Source of the DNA: Afipia clevelandensis ATCC 49720
Lineage (GTDB): Bacteria > Pseudomonadota > Alphaproteobacteria > Rhizobiales > Xanthobacteraceae
DNA length: 64,000 nt
Assembly: GCF_000336555.1 (NCBI RefSeq)
Contig: NZ_KB375281.1
Location: forward strand, 1,344,713 to 1,408,712
Direction of reading: 5' to 3'
How positions within the stretch are numbered: the stretch's first letter is position 1; each line of letters begins with the position of its first letter. The notes below the pieces were generated by a model. That model did not search any database. It worked only from the letters and a program-made list of their open reading frames with translations, and was not told where the DNA came from. This document shows, in pieces, positions 9,734-18,367 of the stretch. The translations under genes and the position numbers were made by a program.

Positions 9734-9935
9734 GGGTTTCCTCGTGTCGATCATTGAGAGCCTTGAGTGGATCATCTGCGACTCTTCGATTCATTGCGGC
9801 GGTACGGCCCACCGATGAACCGGTTTGGCCTGCCCGGGGAATACGTGAATTGACCCATAGGACGCGGGTTCCCGAGGGGTTGAGCCGGTATCAGGCGAGA
9901 ATCAGTGGAGCGGGAATCGATAAGACGCGCAGGCG

Positions 9936-10043
9936 CTAAAGCCGCGCGCAGAGAAACATCAGGTTCAGCGAGCACGCAGCCAGCAGAACGAGCATCAACG
10001 CGACCTGCAGCCGGTCGCCGGCGAATTTGAGAATCGGCCTCAT
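9936..10043 (-). CDS. Possible 35-residue single-pass membrane peptide
   Basis: This short frame (ATG 10043, TAG 9936-9938) encodes a basic N-terminus (MRPILKFAGDRLQ) followed by one strong hydrophobic segment (VALMLVLLAACSLNLMFLC) and ending ARL. It looks like a small inner-membrane protein. The LAAC could be read as a lipobox, but too little follows it for a mature lipoprotein. There is no convincing ribosome-binding site. The upstream 100 bases are packed with GANTC sites. Function unknown; it may be spurious. Confidence 0.35.
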   Translation of the reverse strand: MRPILKFAGDRLQVALMLVLLAACSLNLMFLCARL

Positions 10044-10138
10044 GATGTGAGGATGATGGAAAGACTCCGCGCAAGAGTCTCGAATCATATTTTTGATCTT
10101 GGCGGGCGAGGATTCAGGACTCGTTTACGAGTCGATTC
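10031..10138. promoter_or_regulatory. Dense cluster of GANTC (CcrM methylation-type) sites
   Basis: Eight GANTC sites occur in 108 bases: 10031, 10063, 10075, 10082, 10111, 10118, 10129 and 10134 (first base of each). Four more lie at 9780, 9788, 9899 and 9914. At this base composition roughly one per 250-300 bases is expected by chance. Several are paired as small palindromes, such as GACTCG-TTTA-CGAGTC at 10118-10133. In alphaproteobacteria GANTC is methylated by CcrM and read by GcrA. That function here is inference. Confidence 0.6.
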
Positions 10139-10168
10139 TCGGAAAAACCCCGAACACCAAACGCGAAA

Positions 10169-10188
10169 AGGCGCCCCAACGGGCGCCT
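10169..10188 (-). terminator. Rho-independent terminator downstream of the ldtR-like gene
   Basis: A perfect 8-bp stem (AGGCGCCC and GGGCGCCT, loop CAAC) is followed on the minus strand by TTTTCGCG. It lies about 160 bases past the stop of the MarR-family gene, the only gene that could feed it from that side. Confidence 0.7.
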
Positions 10189-10346
10189 AGTCGCATATCC
10201 CACACCAGGGGAAACTCGTGCGGAATTCTTCCGCGTGCGTCTTGCGCGCACTTCGGTAGCCAGCCGGAGGGCACCGGCCTCAATCATTTGCGAGAGGATC
10301 GAGAAAGGCCGCCGATCTTGCGCCGGCTTGGCCTGCTGTTCGATGC

Positions 10347-10856
10347 TCAGAGGCGATAGAGGATCTGGTCGGTCCAGAAGCGCTCGAGGCGATGCAGCGA
10401 CTTGTTCAGCGTCGCGAACTCGGCGTTCGAGATGCCGCCCACCTGCTCCACCGTCTTGACGTGCTTCTGATACAGCGCGTCGACGATGTGGCGGATTTCC
10501 TGGCCCTGCGCGGTCAGACGGATGCGAACCGAGCGGCGGTCAACCCGCGAGCGCTGATGATCGAGGAAGCCCATCTCGACGAGCTTCTTCAGATTGTACG
10601 ACACGTTCGAGCCGAGATAATAACCGCGCGTGCGCAGTTCGCCGGCGGTCAGTTCCTTGTCGCCAATGTTATAGAGCAACAGAGCCTGCACCGAATTGAT
10701 GTCGTTGCGGCCGCGGCGGTCGAATTCGTCCTTGATGACGTCGAGCAGACGGCGATGCAGGCGTTCAACAAGCGTGAGGGCTTCGAGATAGAGCGGCTGC
10801 ACCGGCGCGGCGTTGTCGCGTGCGGGCTCAATGGCCGTAGCGGCTGACTTGATCAT
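10347..10856 (-). CDS. MarR-family winged-helix regulator, LdtR-like
   Basis: This is a 169-residue winged-helix DNA-binding protein. The wHTH is seen at about residues 50-120: INSVQALLLYNIGDKELTAG, then GYYLGSNVSYNLKKLVEMGF and the wing HQRSRVDRRSVRIRLT. These stretches resemble LdtR of Liberibacter and Sinorhizobium, a MarR-type regulator linked to L,D-transpeptidase and cell-envelope genes. That specific link is inference from remembered family features. The ribosome-binding site AGGGGAAG precedes the ATG at 10856. The upstream 130 bases are AT-rich and probably hold the promoter. Confidence 0.85.
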   Translation of the reverse strand: MIKSAATAIEPARDNAAPVQPLYLEALTLVERLHRRLLDVIKDEFDRRGRNDINSVQALLLYNIGDKELTAGELRTRGYYLGSNVSYNLKKLVEMGFLDHQRSRVDRRSVRIRLTAQGQEIRHIVDALYQKHVKTVEQVGGISNAEFATLNKSLHRLERFWTDQILYRL

Positions 10857-11166
10857 GACACTTCCCCTGTTGTCGTTTTTACGACTTATTCGACGAAACT
10901 TTTGTCTCGCCTGATAGGTGCAAACTTAAGGGAGGCGTTTGAAGATCAGCTTAAATAACAACATAAAGAGATGGTTTATTTAAAACGGTGAATCGTAAGT
11001 TACACCGATAAAATAAGGGCTTTTTGTTAGTTTTGATTCACCCAAAACGCCCCGATGTTCACGCTTCGTCGCAAACCCTGTCACGTTCCGGAACACCCAT
11101 CGTTCAAATTTGAAAGACTTCGTCAAACATCAAGGCGGCGCACCGCAGCAAAGGATAACAGCTTCA
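10857..11166. other. AT-rich promoter region upstream of the ldtR-like gene
   Basis: This stretch has no coding frame I can support. The part nearest the gene (10870-11040) is visibly AT-rich for this genome and includes a small dyad, GTCG-TTTTTA-CGAC, near 10873. It is a probable promoter and autoregulatory region. The rest up to the foldback elements shows nothing recognisable. Confidence 0.45.
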
Positions 11167-11241
11167 CCAGTGTCCTGAATCCGAAGTTCGTTTCATTTTG
11201 GAGCGAGCGCCCCGCGAACTTCGGATTCGAAAGGACACTGG
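11167..11241. repeat. Foldback (MITE-like) element 1
   Basis: Left arm 11167-11190 (starts CCAGTGTCCT, ends GAAGTTCG) pairs with right arm 11215-11241 at 24 of 24 positions. A 3-base insertion in the right arm, next to the outer 10-bp block, forms a bulge. The loop is 24 bases. A sister element of the same design follows 13 bases later. Confidence 0.8.
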
Positions 11242-11253
11242 CAATAATGGATC

Positions 11254-11328
11254 GTAGTGGTCCCTCGGTTCTGACATTCGCAGAGAGCCTGCTAAACCGG
11301 AATGCGAATGTCAGAACCGGACCACTAC
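11254..11328. repeat. Foldback (MITE-like) element 2
   Basis: Left arm 11254-11281 (GTAGTGGTCC onward) pairs with right arm 11304-11328 at 25 of 25 positions, with a 3-base bulge (CTC) in the left arm next to the outer 10-bp block. The loop is 22 bases. It matches the architecture of element 1 but not its inner sequence. Its right end overlaps the stop codon of the DUF6163-like gene (11325-11327). Confidence 0.8.
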
Positions 11329-11822
11329 GGCGGCCGTTCGCGGGCCGAAAACCAGGCCAGAACGAGATAGGCCGCGAGCAAAATCAGCGACACCAGCACC
11401 GCGAACAGGTTGCCACCGTAGATCGCGGGAAACATCAGTTCGATCACCGCGGTTGAAACGATGGTGGTGAGCCACACCACCGCGCCCCATGGCGTTGCGA
11501 GCCACAGCCCGACAGCGGCGACCAGTTCGATCACCGCGAAGTACACGGTGGCGGTTTGCCATTGCGTGGTCTGCGCCTCGAACGCGCCCTCCTCGCCGCC
11601 GATGAAGCCGGTGATCTGCGCCCAGTGATAGAGACCCTTGATCATCGACAGCACCGCCATCACGCGCAGGAACAGCACGAGGCGCGTGGTCCACGTCGTC
11701 TCGCCCGTCTCCGCATCCGGCGTCGTCATCGCCGTGACCAGATTGACCTGCTCGCGCGGCGCATCGTCGTTCGCGCCTTTCGGCATGCGCGCGGGCATGA
11801 TCTGACGGATATTCTTGCTCAT
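11325..11822 (-). CDS. Small membrane protein, DUF6163-like
   Basis: The 165-residue protein has a polar N-terminus of about 45 residues and four hydrophobic segments: TRLVLFLRVMAVLSMIKGLYHW near residue 46, ATVYFAVIELVAAVGLWLA near 90, AVVWLTTIVSTAVIELMF near 113, and LFAVLVSLILLAAYLVLAWF near 138. It resembles the DUF6163 family of Rhizobiales inner-membrane proteins, whose function is unknown. The domain name is from memory and should be checked. Its stop codon lies inside foldback element 2, so the C-terminus (SARERPP) may have been shaped by that insertion. It is divergent from hemB. Confidence 0.7.
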   Translation of the reverse strand: MSKNIRQIMPARMPKGANDDAPREQVNLVTAMTTPDAETGETTWTTRLVLFLRVMAVLSMIKGLYHWAQITGFIGGEEGAFEAQTTQWQTATVYFAVIELVAAVGLWLATPWGAVVWLTTIVSTAVIELMFPAIYGGNLFAVLVSLILLAAYLVLAWFSARERPP

Positions 11823-11900
11823 CCCGCCTGTTTGCCGCCTTACTCACGTAAAATCAATCACCTCGACGCGGTGACGGGCGGGTTCGCAGATGCTAGATAG

Positions 11901-12995
<1,095 letters not shown>

Positions 12996-13020
12996 TCCGG
13001 TTCCGCCCGGATAACTTTTT
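12996..13020 (+). terminator. Weak terminator after hemB
   Basis: A 5-bp stem (TCCGG and CCGGA, 6-base loop) is followed by TAACTTTTT immediately after the hemB stop. It is short, so likely a partial terminator. Confidence 0.4.
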
Positions 13021-13112
13021 CTCCATGTGAGCCTAAGCCATCTTGCGCAAGGAACCCGGCGAGGCCATGTGCCCAGCATGCGGCTGGGCAATGGCCGCTG
13101 AGGAGGGTTTCC

Positions 13113-13688
13113 ATGTCTGACACGAGAAACACTGGCGGCGCGACATCGGGCGCGTCTTCAGGCACGACTTGGCGCAACAATCCGTCCGCCAGCGCGAGTG
13201 CACAGCAGGCTTACGATCCCTGGCTGCAGCCGGAGCTGTTTCGCGGCGTGCTGACCAAGCGTGTGTTCGCGTTCCTGATCGATCTCGTGATCCTGTCGAT
13301 CCCGATCGTTCTTGCGATCCTCTTCATCACGCTGTTCGGCATCGTGACGCTGGGGCTTGGCTGGTTCCTGTTCTGGCTGATCTCGCCGCTCTCGGTGATC
13401 TGGGCGCTGCTCTATTACGGCATGTCGCTGGGCGGCCCGCAGGGCGCCACCGTCGGCATGCGCATGATGGATATCGAGATGCGGACCTGGACCGGCGAAC
13501 GGCCCTACTTCGTGCTCGGCGCGGTGCATGCCGTGCTTTACTGGGTGTCGGTCTCATTCCTGAGCCCGCTGGTCCTGCTGGTCGGCCTGTTCAATGGCCG
13601 CCGCCGGCTGCTGCATGACATCGTGCTCGGCACGGTGTTCATCAACAGCAATGTCCAGCCGTCGATGGTCCAGACCACCCGCGTCTAG
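13113..13688 (+). CDS. RDD family membrane protein
   Basis: The 191-residue protein has an RDD domain. A polar, Ser/Thr-rich N-terminus of about 45 residues is followed by a helix beginning RVFAFLIDLVILSIPIVLAI (the conserved Arg and Asp of RDD), a second and third helix (LGLGWFLFWLISPLSVIWALLYY), and a C-terminal helix near residue 135. GGPQGATVGMRMMDIEM is the family's conserved cytoplasmic loop, usually GxTxGKxxxgi. RDD proteins are poorly characterised; ion transport has been suggested for some. A strong ribosome-binding site (GAGGAGGG) precedes the ATG. Confidence 0.88.
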   Translation: MSDTRNTGGATSGASSGTTWRNNPSASASAQQAYDPWLQPELFRGVLTKRVFAFLIDLVILSIPIVLAILFITLFGIVTLGLGWFLFWLISPLSVIWALLYYGMSLGGPQGATVGMRMMDIEMRTWTGERPYFVLGAVHAVLYWVSVSFLSPLVLLVGLFNGRRRLLHDIVLGTVFINSNVQPSMVQTTRV

Positions 13689-13689
13689 A

Positions 13690-13754
13690 CGGTTTCCGCC
13701 GGGCAGATCACATCCGTGTGGCCTGCCCGGCCCGCTAAAATAAGCCTGAAACCG
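13690..13754. terminator. Nested hairpin after the RDD gene
   Basis: An inner 9-bp perfect stem (GCCGGGCAG at 13698 and CTGCCCGGC at 13723) sits inside outer arms CGGTTTC (13690) and GAAACCG (13748). It lies directly after the RDD stop. It lacks a T-run, so it is a transcript 3' end structure rather than a classical terminator. Confidence 0.45.
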
Positions 13755-13856
13755 CTATCATTCTGGCGCCTGCGGGCTCAAAGCAGTTGACCCCCGCCCC
13801 CTCACGGCGCGATGCTGTAGAGAGAATCGCGCTGACCGGAGACGAAACGGCCACAC

Positions 13857-14633
13857 GTGACGCAACACTCGCGCAATACGCCGCAGTTTTACCTGACGGC
13901 TCCCTCCCCCTGCCCCTATCTGGAGGGCAAGCAGGAGCGCAAGGTGTTCACCCATCTCGTTGGCGACAAGGCCGGCGAGCTGAACGATCTTCTCACCCAT
14001 GGCGGCTTCCGCCGCAGCCAGTCCATCGCCTATCGGCCCGCCTGCGATCAGTGCCGCGCCTGCGTGTCGGTGCGCGTGATTGCCAACGAGTTTCGGCCCT
14101 CGCGCAACTTCCGCAAAGTGCAGGCACGCAACGCCGACATCGTCAGCGAGTTGCGCACAGCAGTGCCGACCTCCGAACAGTACTCCGTGTTCCGGGCCTA
14201 TCTCGACGCGCGCCATCGCGACGGCGGCATGGCGGACATGACCGTGCTCGACTACGCGATGATGGTGGAAGACAGCCATGTCGAAACCCGCATCATCGAA
14301 TATCGCCGCCGCACGCCGGACAGCGGCATCACCGGCAAGGGCGGAGACCTGATCGCGGTGGCGCTTACCGACATTCTCAGCGACGGACTGTCGATGGTCT
14401 ATTCGTTCTTCGAGCCCAGCGAGGAGGACCGCTCGATGGGCACCTTTATGATCCTCGATCACATCGCACGCGCGCGCCGCCTCGGCCTGCCGTACGTCTA
14501 TCTCGGCTACTGGATCGAAGGTTCGCGCAAGATGGACTACAAGGCGCGCTTCCTGCCGCAGCAACGCCTTGCGCCGAGCGGGTGGCTCCGCGTCGAGGCC
14601 ACCGGCTCGATGGCGCCGGAGCCGCAGGATTAA
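13857..14633 (+). CDS. bpt: Arginyl/leucyl-tRNA--protein transferase (N-end rule)
   Basis: This Bpt/Ate family aminoacyl-transferase attaches Leu (Bpt type) or Arg to N-terminal acidic residues of proteins, marking them for ClpS-ClpAP degradation. The 258-residue protein starts with GTG. It contains [21 protein letters not shown] near residue 12, the Cys cluster [14 protein letters not shown] near 61, and the GNAT-like C-terminal half with [12 protein letters not shown] near 177 and [17 protein letters not shown] near 209. It was formerly annotated as arginyltransferase in this group. Which amino acid it transfers cannot be told from sequence alone. Confidence 0.92.
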   Translation: MTQHSRNTPQFYLTAPSPCPYLEGKQERKVFTHLVGDKAGELNDLLTHGGFRRSQSIAYRPACDQCRACVSVRVIANEFRPSRNFRKVQARNADIVSELRTAVPTSEQYSVFRAYLDARHRDGGMADMTVLDYAMMVEDSHVETRIIEYRRRTPDSGITGKGGDLIAVALTDILSDGLSMVYSFFEPSEEDRSMGTFMILDHIARARRLGLPYVYLGYWIEGSRKMDYKARFLPQQRLAPSGWLRVEATGSMAPEPQD

Positions 14634-14659
14634 ATTTTTCCAGATCGCAAAGAATGAAC

Positions 14660-14709
14660 GCCGTCATCCTGAGGTGCGAGCTTTTGCGAGCCTCGAAGGA
14701 TGGCGGCGA
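14660..14709. repeat. Dispersed palindromic repeat, family A, copy 2 (single unit)
   Basis: GCCGTCATCCTGAGGTGCGA and CCTCGAAGGATGGCGGC form an imperfect inverted repeat around a GAGCTTTTGCGAG core. It matches the copies at 2619 and 36523. Confidence 0.8.
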
Positions 14710-14737
14710 CATTGTTTACCGTCCGCGGCAGTCGGCC

Positions 14738-15364
14738 TTACGCCGCCCGCTGGTTATTGGTCGCCTTCAACGCGCCCGCCGCAGCCAGCGCACCAGCAAC
14801 CGCCTTCTCGCGCTGCTCGGGGCTGACCTGAATGCCTTCCGCGACGATCACTTCGGGCGTCACGCCGATGAATCCGAATACGCCGCGCAGATACGTCTCG
14901 AGATGCTCGAAACCAGCAGCCGGTGAACCAACGCCATAAAACCCGCCGCGCGATACGGCGACGATCACGCGCTTGCCTGTCACAAGACCCTGCACGCCGG
15001 CTTCTGAATATTTGAAGGTCTTGCCCGCAACGAGGATACGATCAAGCCACGCCTTGAGCTGGCTGGGCACACCAAAGTTGTACATGGGCGCGCCGATCAC
15101 GACGACATCGGCGGCAAGGAATTCGTCGAGCGCGGCAGCACCGGCAGCGAGGTCGTCGCGAACGGTTGCGGACTCGGGCGTAGCGCCGTGGGCAGCCGCC
15201 AGAAGCTCGCCCGAGAGATGGGAAAGCGGTTTCGCCGCGAGGTCGCGGTAGGTCACCGTCACGTCGCTGGAGGCCGTGCGCAGTTGCTGGACCACGGCGG
15301 CGGAGATTTGGCGCGACACGGAATTGCCGCCGAGGACGCTGGAATCGATATGGAGGAGTTTCAT
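14738..15364 (-). CDS. azoR: FMN-dependent NADH-azoreductase
   Basis: AzoR is a flavodoxin-fold quinone/azo reductase that protects against electrophilic quinones. The 208-residue protein starts [18 protein letters not shown], the FMN-phosphate loop. It contains [20 protein letters not shown] near residue 94 and SRGGFYG near 138, all typical. The ATG at 15364 has AAAGGTGAT upstream; a longer upstream frame is not needed. It is divergent from an HxlR-type regulator, with a 15-base perfect palindrome between them. Azoreductase or quinone reductase genes are frequently controlled by such redox-sensing regulators. Confidence 0.95.
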   Translation of the reverse strand: MKLLHIDSSVLGGNSVSRQISAAVVQQLRTASSDVTVTYRDLAAKPLSHLSGELLAAAHGATPESATVRDDLAAGAAALDEFLAADVVVIGAPMYNFGVPSQLKAWLDRILVAGKTFKYSEAGVQGLVTGKRVIVAVSRGGFYGVGSPAAGFEHLETYLRGVFGFIGVTPEVIVAEGIQVSPEQREKAVAGALAAAGALKATNNQRAA

Positions 15365-15383
15365 AGGATCACCTTTAGCTCTA

Positions 15384-15398
15384 GTATCAGATTGATAC
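15384..15398. promoter_or_regulatory. Palindromic operator candidate between azoR and its HxlR-type regulator
   Basis: GTATCA-GAT-TGATAC is a perfect 6-bp inverted repeat with 3-base spacing, centred in the short divergent gap. Its position suits a single operator controlling both genes, like the YodB/HypR operators. The link to this regulator is inference. Confidence 0.55.
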
Positions 15399-15408
15399 CT
15401 GGACACTA

Positions 15409-15867
15409 TTGGTGACCTTTGATAAACCGCACAAGAAGGCACATTTTTTGAACCCGAGCACACCGATGAAACCCGCGCACACCGATGTAACTGCCTCTCC
15501 CGACCGGCAGCACCTCCCGGGGGACTGCACGGCGGTCGGCTCCATCCTGTCGCGGATCGGCGACAAGTGGAGCGTGCTGGTCATCATGCTGCTGGGGGAC
15601 GGGCCGCGCCGCTTCAACGAAATCAAGCGCATGGTCGGCGGCATCTCGCAACGGATGCTGACGCTGACGCTTAGGGGCCTAGAGCGCGACGGCCTCGTCA
15701 CGCGGACGATCTATCCAACGATCCCGCCGCGCGTGGACTACGAACTCACCGAGCTTGGACACTCACTGAAAGCGCCCGTGCAGCATCTCGGCTCATGGGC
15801 ATTCGAGAATCTGCCGCAGATCCAGACCGCACGCGAACGCTTCGACAAAAATGCGGAAGCGACGTAA
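15409..15867 (+). CDS. HxlR-family transcriptional regulator
   Basis: This is a winged-helix regulator of the HxlR/MarR-like type. The conserved core begins about residue 39 with [24 protein letters not shown]. It continues with [43 protein letters not shown]-type recognition and wing segments near 66-108, and ends in a dimerisation helix. A single Cys precedes the core (GDCTAVG), the place where several redox-sensing HxlR proteins carry their sensing Cys. Residues 1-19 may be untranslated, because the ATG at 15466 (MKPAHTDV) is a good alternative start. It lies divergent from azoR. Confidence 0.9.
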   Translation: MVTFDKPHKKAHFLNPSTPMKPAHTDVTASPDRQHLPGDCTAVGSILSRIGDKWSVLVIMLLGDGPRRFNEIKRMVGGISQRMLTLTLRGLERDGLVTRTIYPTIPPRVDYELTELGHSLKAPVQHLGSWAFENLPQIQTARERFDKNAEAT

Positions 15868-15873
15868 CGGCGA

Positions 15874-17244
15874 TCAGCCCGTCACAAAATCAATCAGCAG
15901 CTTGACGTTGAGCGCGACCACCACCGCCGCGATGATCGCCGCGATGACGGACAGCCAGCGCGGCGCGACGAACGTCCCCATCTTCGCCTTGCTCGCGGTG
16001 AACATCACCAGCGGAATGATGGCGAACGGCAGTTGCAGGCTCAACACCACCTGACTGAGAATGAGCAGTTGCGCCGTGCCCTTCTCCCCATACCAGATCG
16101 TTACGATTGCCGCCGGCACAATGGCGATCATGCGCGTAACCAGGCGCCGCAGCCACGGTGCGATCTTGATGTTGATAAACCCTTCCATCACGATCTGGCC
16201 GGACAGCGTCGCCGTCACGGTCGAATTCAATCCGCAACAGAGCAGCGCGATGCCGAAAAGTGTCGGCGCGATCGACGAGCCGAGCATCGGGGACAGCAGC
16301 GTGTGCGCCTGATCGAGTTCGGCGACGTCGGTCTTGCCGGCCTTGTGGAAGGTTGCGGCAGCCAGAATCAGGATCGACGCATTGATCAGCAGCGCGAGGC
16401 ACAACGCGACGGTGGAGTCGATGGTGGCGAGCGTGATCGCTTCCTTCTTTTCCGGAACAGAGTCGCCGTAGCCGCGCGTCTGCACCAGACCGGAATGCAG
16501 ATAAAGATTATGCGGCATCACCGTCGCGCCGAGAATGCCGAGCGCGAGATAGAGCATGTCGCGATTGGCAACGATATCGACCGTCGGCGCGAAGCCGCGG
16601 ATCACCTGGCCCCAGTCAGGATCGGCCATCGCGATCTGCACCGCAAAGCACGCCGCGATCACGCCGAGCAAGGCGACCACGAACGCTTCGATCCAGCGGA
16701 AGCCGATCGCCTGCAATGCCAGAATGAGAAACACGTCGGCCGCCGTGATCAGCACGCCGATTTCGAGCGGAATGCCGAACAGCAGGTTGAGGCCGATGGC
16801 TGTGCCGATGATCTCCGCAAGATCGGTGGCGCTGATGGCGATTTCCGCAAGCAGCCAGAGGGGCCACGACACCCACTTCGGATAGGCATCGCGGCATGCC
16901 TGCGCGAGGTCACGGCCGGAGCCGACCCCGAGCCGCGCGCACAGCGCCTGCAACACGATGGCCATGATGTTGGAGATCAGCGCGACGGCGAGCAGCGCGT
17001 AGCCGAATTTGGAGCCGCCCGCGAGCGAGGTCGCCCAGTTGCCGGGGTCCATATAGCCGACCGCGACGAGGTAACCCGGCCCGAGGAACGCGACCAGCTT
17101 GCGCCAGAACGAGCCGCCCTTGGCCACCCGGACCGAGCCGAACATATCCGCCAGCGAGGGCTCGCCACGGGCCGCACGCCATCCCCCCGGCTCAGGCGGG
17201 GTGGCGGCCTGGTCAGGCGGCATTGACGGAGATCGTGCGTCCAT
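15874..17244 (-). CDS. mntH: Nramp-family Mn2+/Fe2+ transporter
   Basis: MntH is a proton-coupled divalent metal importer in the inner membrane. The protein has about eleven hydrophobic helices and the two Nramp metal-site motifs: [15 protein letters not shown] in helix 1 and [16 protein letters not shown] in helix 6. I choose the ATG at 17244 (MDARSPSM). The frame is open to 17268, but a palindromic operator at 17273-17291 would then touch the start codon. About 50 polar residues precede helix 1. An operator of the Fur/Mur type upstream suggests control by manganese or iron. Confidence 0.94.
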   Translation of the reverse strand: MDARSPSMPPDQAATPPEPGGWRAARGEPSLADMFGSVRVAKGGSFWRKLVAFLGPGYLVAVGYMDPGNWATSLAGGSKFGYALLAVALISNIMAIVLQALCARLGVGSGRDLAQACRDAYPKWVSWPLWLLAEIAISATDLAEIIGTAIGLNLLFGIPLEIGVLITAADVFLILALQAIGFRWIEAFVVALLGVIAACFAVQIAMADPDWGQVIRGFAPTVDIVANRDMLYLALGILGATVMPHNLYLHSGLVQTRGYGDSVPEKKEAITLATIDSTVALCLALLINASILILAAATFHKAGKTDVAELDQAHTLLSPMLGSSIAPTLFGIALLCCGLNSTVTATLSGQIVMEGFINIKIAPWLRRLVTRMIAIVPAAIVTIWYGEKGTAQLLILSQVVLSLQLPFAIIPLVMFTASKAKMGTFVAPRWLSVIAAIIAAVVVALNVKLLIDFVTG

Positions 17245-17272
17245 ACCGCCAATATGCACACGCGCCACCCTA

Positions 17273-17291
17273 GTTGCAAGTGATTTGCAAC
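17273..17291. promoter_or_regulatory. Fur/Mur-type operator upstream of mntH
   Basis: A 19-base perfect palindrome, GTTGCAA-GTGAT-TTGCAAC, lies 29 bases upstream of the chosen mntH start. TGCAA half-sites of this sort are known from Mur (manganese-responsive Fur homologue) boxes in rhizobia, where mntH or sitABCD is the target. Binding by Mur is inference. Confidence 0.6.
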
Positions 17292-17377
17292 AGCAACCCG
17301 GCCCCGGCGACGAAATGACATCGGGGTATCAATCCTGTCCTGTAAGAAGGTGCTCAAGAAAATGGAGGCAACGACCC

Positions 17378-17779
17378 ATGACAAAACTCGAACAACCGCA
17401 CCCGACAGGACTTTTCCAGAACCCGGCCTACTCTCAGGTCGTCGTGGCGTCAGGAGCACGCACGATCTACATCTCAGGGCAAGTCGCGCTGGACGAGAAG
17501 GGTGCGATTGTCGGCGCCGGCGATCTTTCCGCGCAGACAACGCAGGTGATGAAAAACATCGGCCTGGCCCTCGCCGCGGCCAATGCAACCTTCGCGGACG
17601 TGGCGAAAATCACCACCTATGTGGTCGGGTATCGGCCCGAACACCGCGCAATCATCGCAAAGGCGCGAACGCCGTTTTTCGCAAACATGCCGCCGCCGGC
17701 CAGCACGCTTGTCGGCGTCTCTGCTCTCGCCGCGCCGGAATGGCTGATCGAGATCGAGGCCATCGCCATTACCGGCTAG
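17378..17779 (+). CDS. RidA family (YjgF/UK114) protein
   Basis: RidA-family trimers hydrolyse reactive enamine/imine intermediates released by PLP enzymes. The 133-residue protein starts at 17378 behind a good ribosome-binding site (GGAGG). It has the family core TIYISGQVALDEKG near residue 29, QTTQVMKNIGLALAAANATFADVAKITTYV-type helices near 53-82, and the terminal strand EWLIEIEAIAI. The archetypal catalytic Arg (R105 in RidA, in the motif PxRSxx) appears replaced in PPPASTLVGVSALA, where Ala-Ser stands at the usual Arg-Ser. It may therefore belong to a Rid subfamily without imine deaminase activity. Confidence 0.88.
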   Translation: MTKLEQPHPTGLFQNPAYSQVVVASGARTIYISGQVALDEKGAIVGAGDLSAQTTQVMKNIGLALAAANATFADVAKITTYVVGYRPEHRAIIAKARTPFFANMPPPASTLVGVSALAAPEWLIEIEAIAITG

Positions 17780-17796
17780 GGCTTAGGGTAGCCGGT

Positions 17797-18288
17797 TCAA
17801 CTTTTCTCGAAGTCGCCCGGCTGCGGCGGCGCAATCGGCGTGAACTGGCAGCGATCGGGCTTCAGATCGACGAGCGGCGTGCCGTCGAGACAATCGAGGC
17901 CGCGCACCAGAACCATGTTGCCTTCGATGCCGACGAGTTTGGCAACGGACGTGCCGAGCGGATTGGGGCGTACCGGCGAGCGCAGCGAGAACGTGCCATG
18001 CGTGTTGGTGTCGCTGGCGGGACTTTGCAGGATCAGGTCGCGCCGCGACTGATGCAGCCAGTAGATCACTTCAACTTGCGTGAAGCGGTCGAGACCCTTC
18101 AACGCAGGCACCCACGGCTCGAAAATCTCGATCTTGCACACAGGCCCGTCGTGACGGCCCTGCCGCGGCGTCATCATCCTGTCAGTCCATGGCGTGTGGA
18201 TGCGGCCGATGAATACAAGCCCCGCATCGGTCGGCGGCGGCGGCTCGACGGCGACTTCGCCGTCACGGATTTCGTTGTAGCGGACCAT
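17797..18288 (-). CDS. tsaA: tRNA m6t6A37 methyltransferase TrmO (TsaA/VirR-like)
   Basis: TrmO adds a methyl group to N6-threonylcarbamoyladenosine 37 of tRNA-Thr using SAM. The 163-residue single-domain protein has the UPF0066 signatures: [12 protein letters not shown] near residue 26, [12 protein letters not shown] near 76, [21 protein letters not shown] near 98 (the diagnostic RxPxRPNPxG), and [15 protein letters not shown] near 130. Many family members carry a C-terminal extension, absent here. It is a stand-alone gene, convergent with ridA. Confidence 0.9.
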   Translation of the reverse strand: MVRYNEIRDGEVAVEPPPPTDAGLVFIGRIHTPWTDRMMTPRQGRHDGPVCKIEIFEPWVPALKGLDRFTQVEVIYWLHQSRRDLILQSPASDTNTHGTFSLRSPVRPNPLGTSVAKLVGIEGNMVLVRGLDCLDGTPLVDLKPDRCQFTPIAPPQPGDFEKS

Positions 18289-18367
18289 GAAAACATTCTC
18301 TGGATGATAAGCGCGCGTCAGAGAGAATGTACTCCCTCTCCCCGTAAACGGGGAGAGGTGAAGGAAA

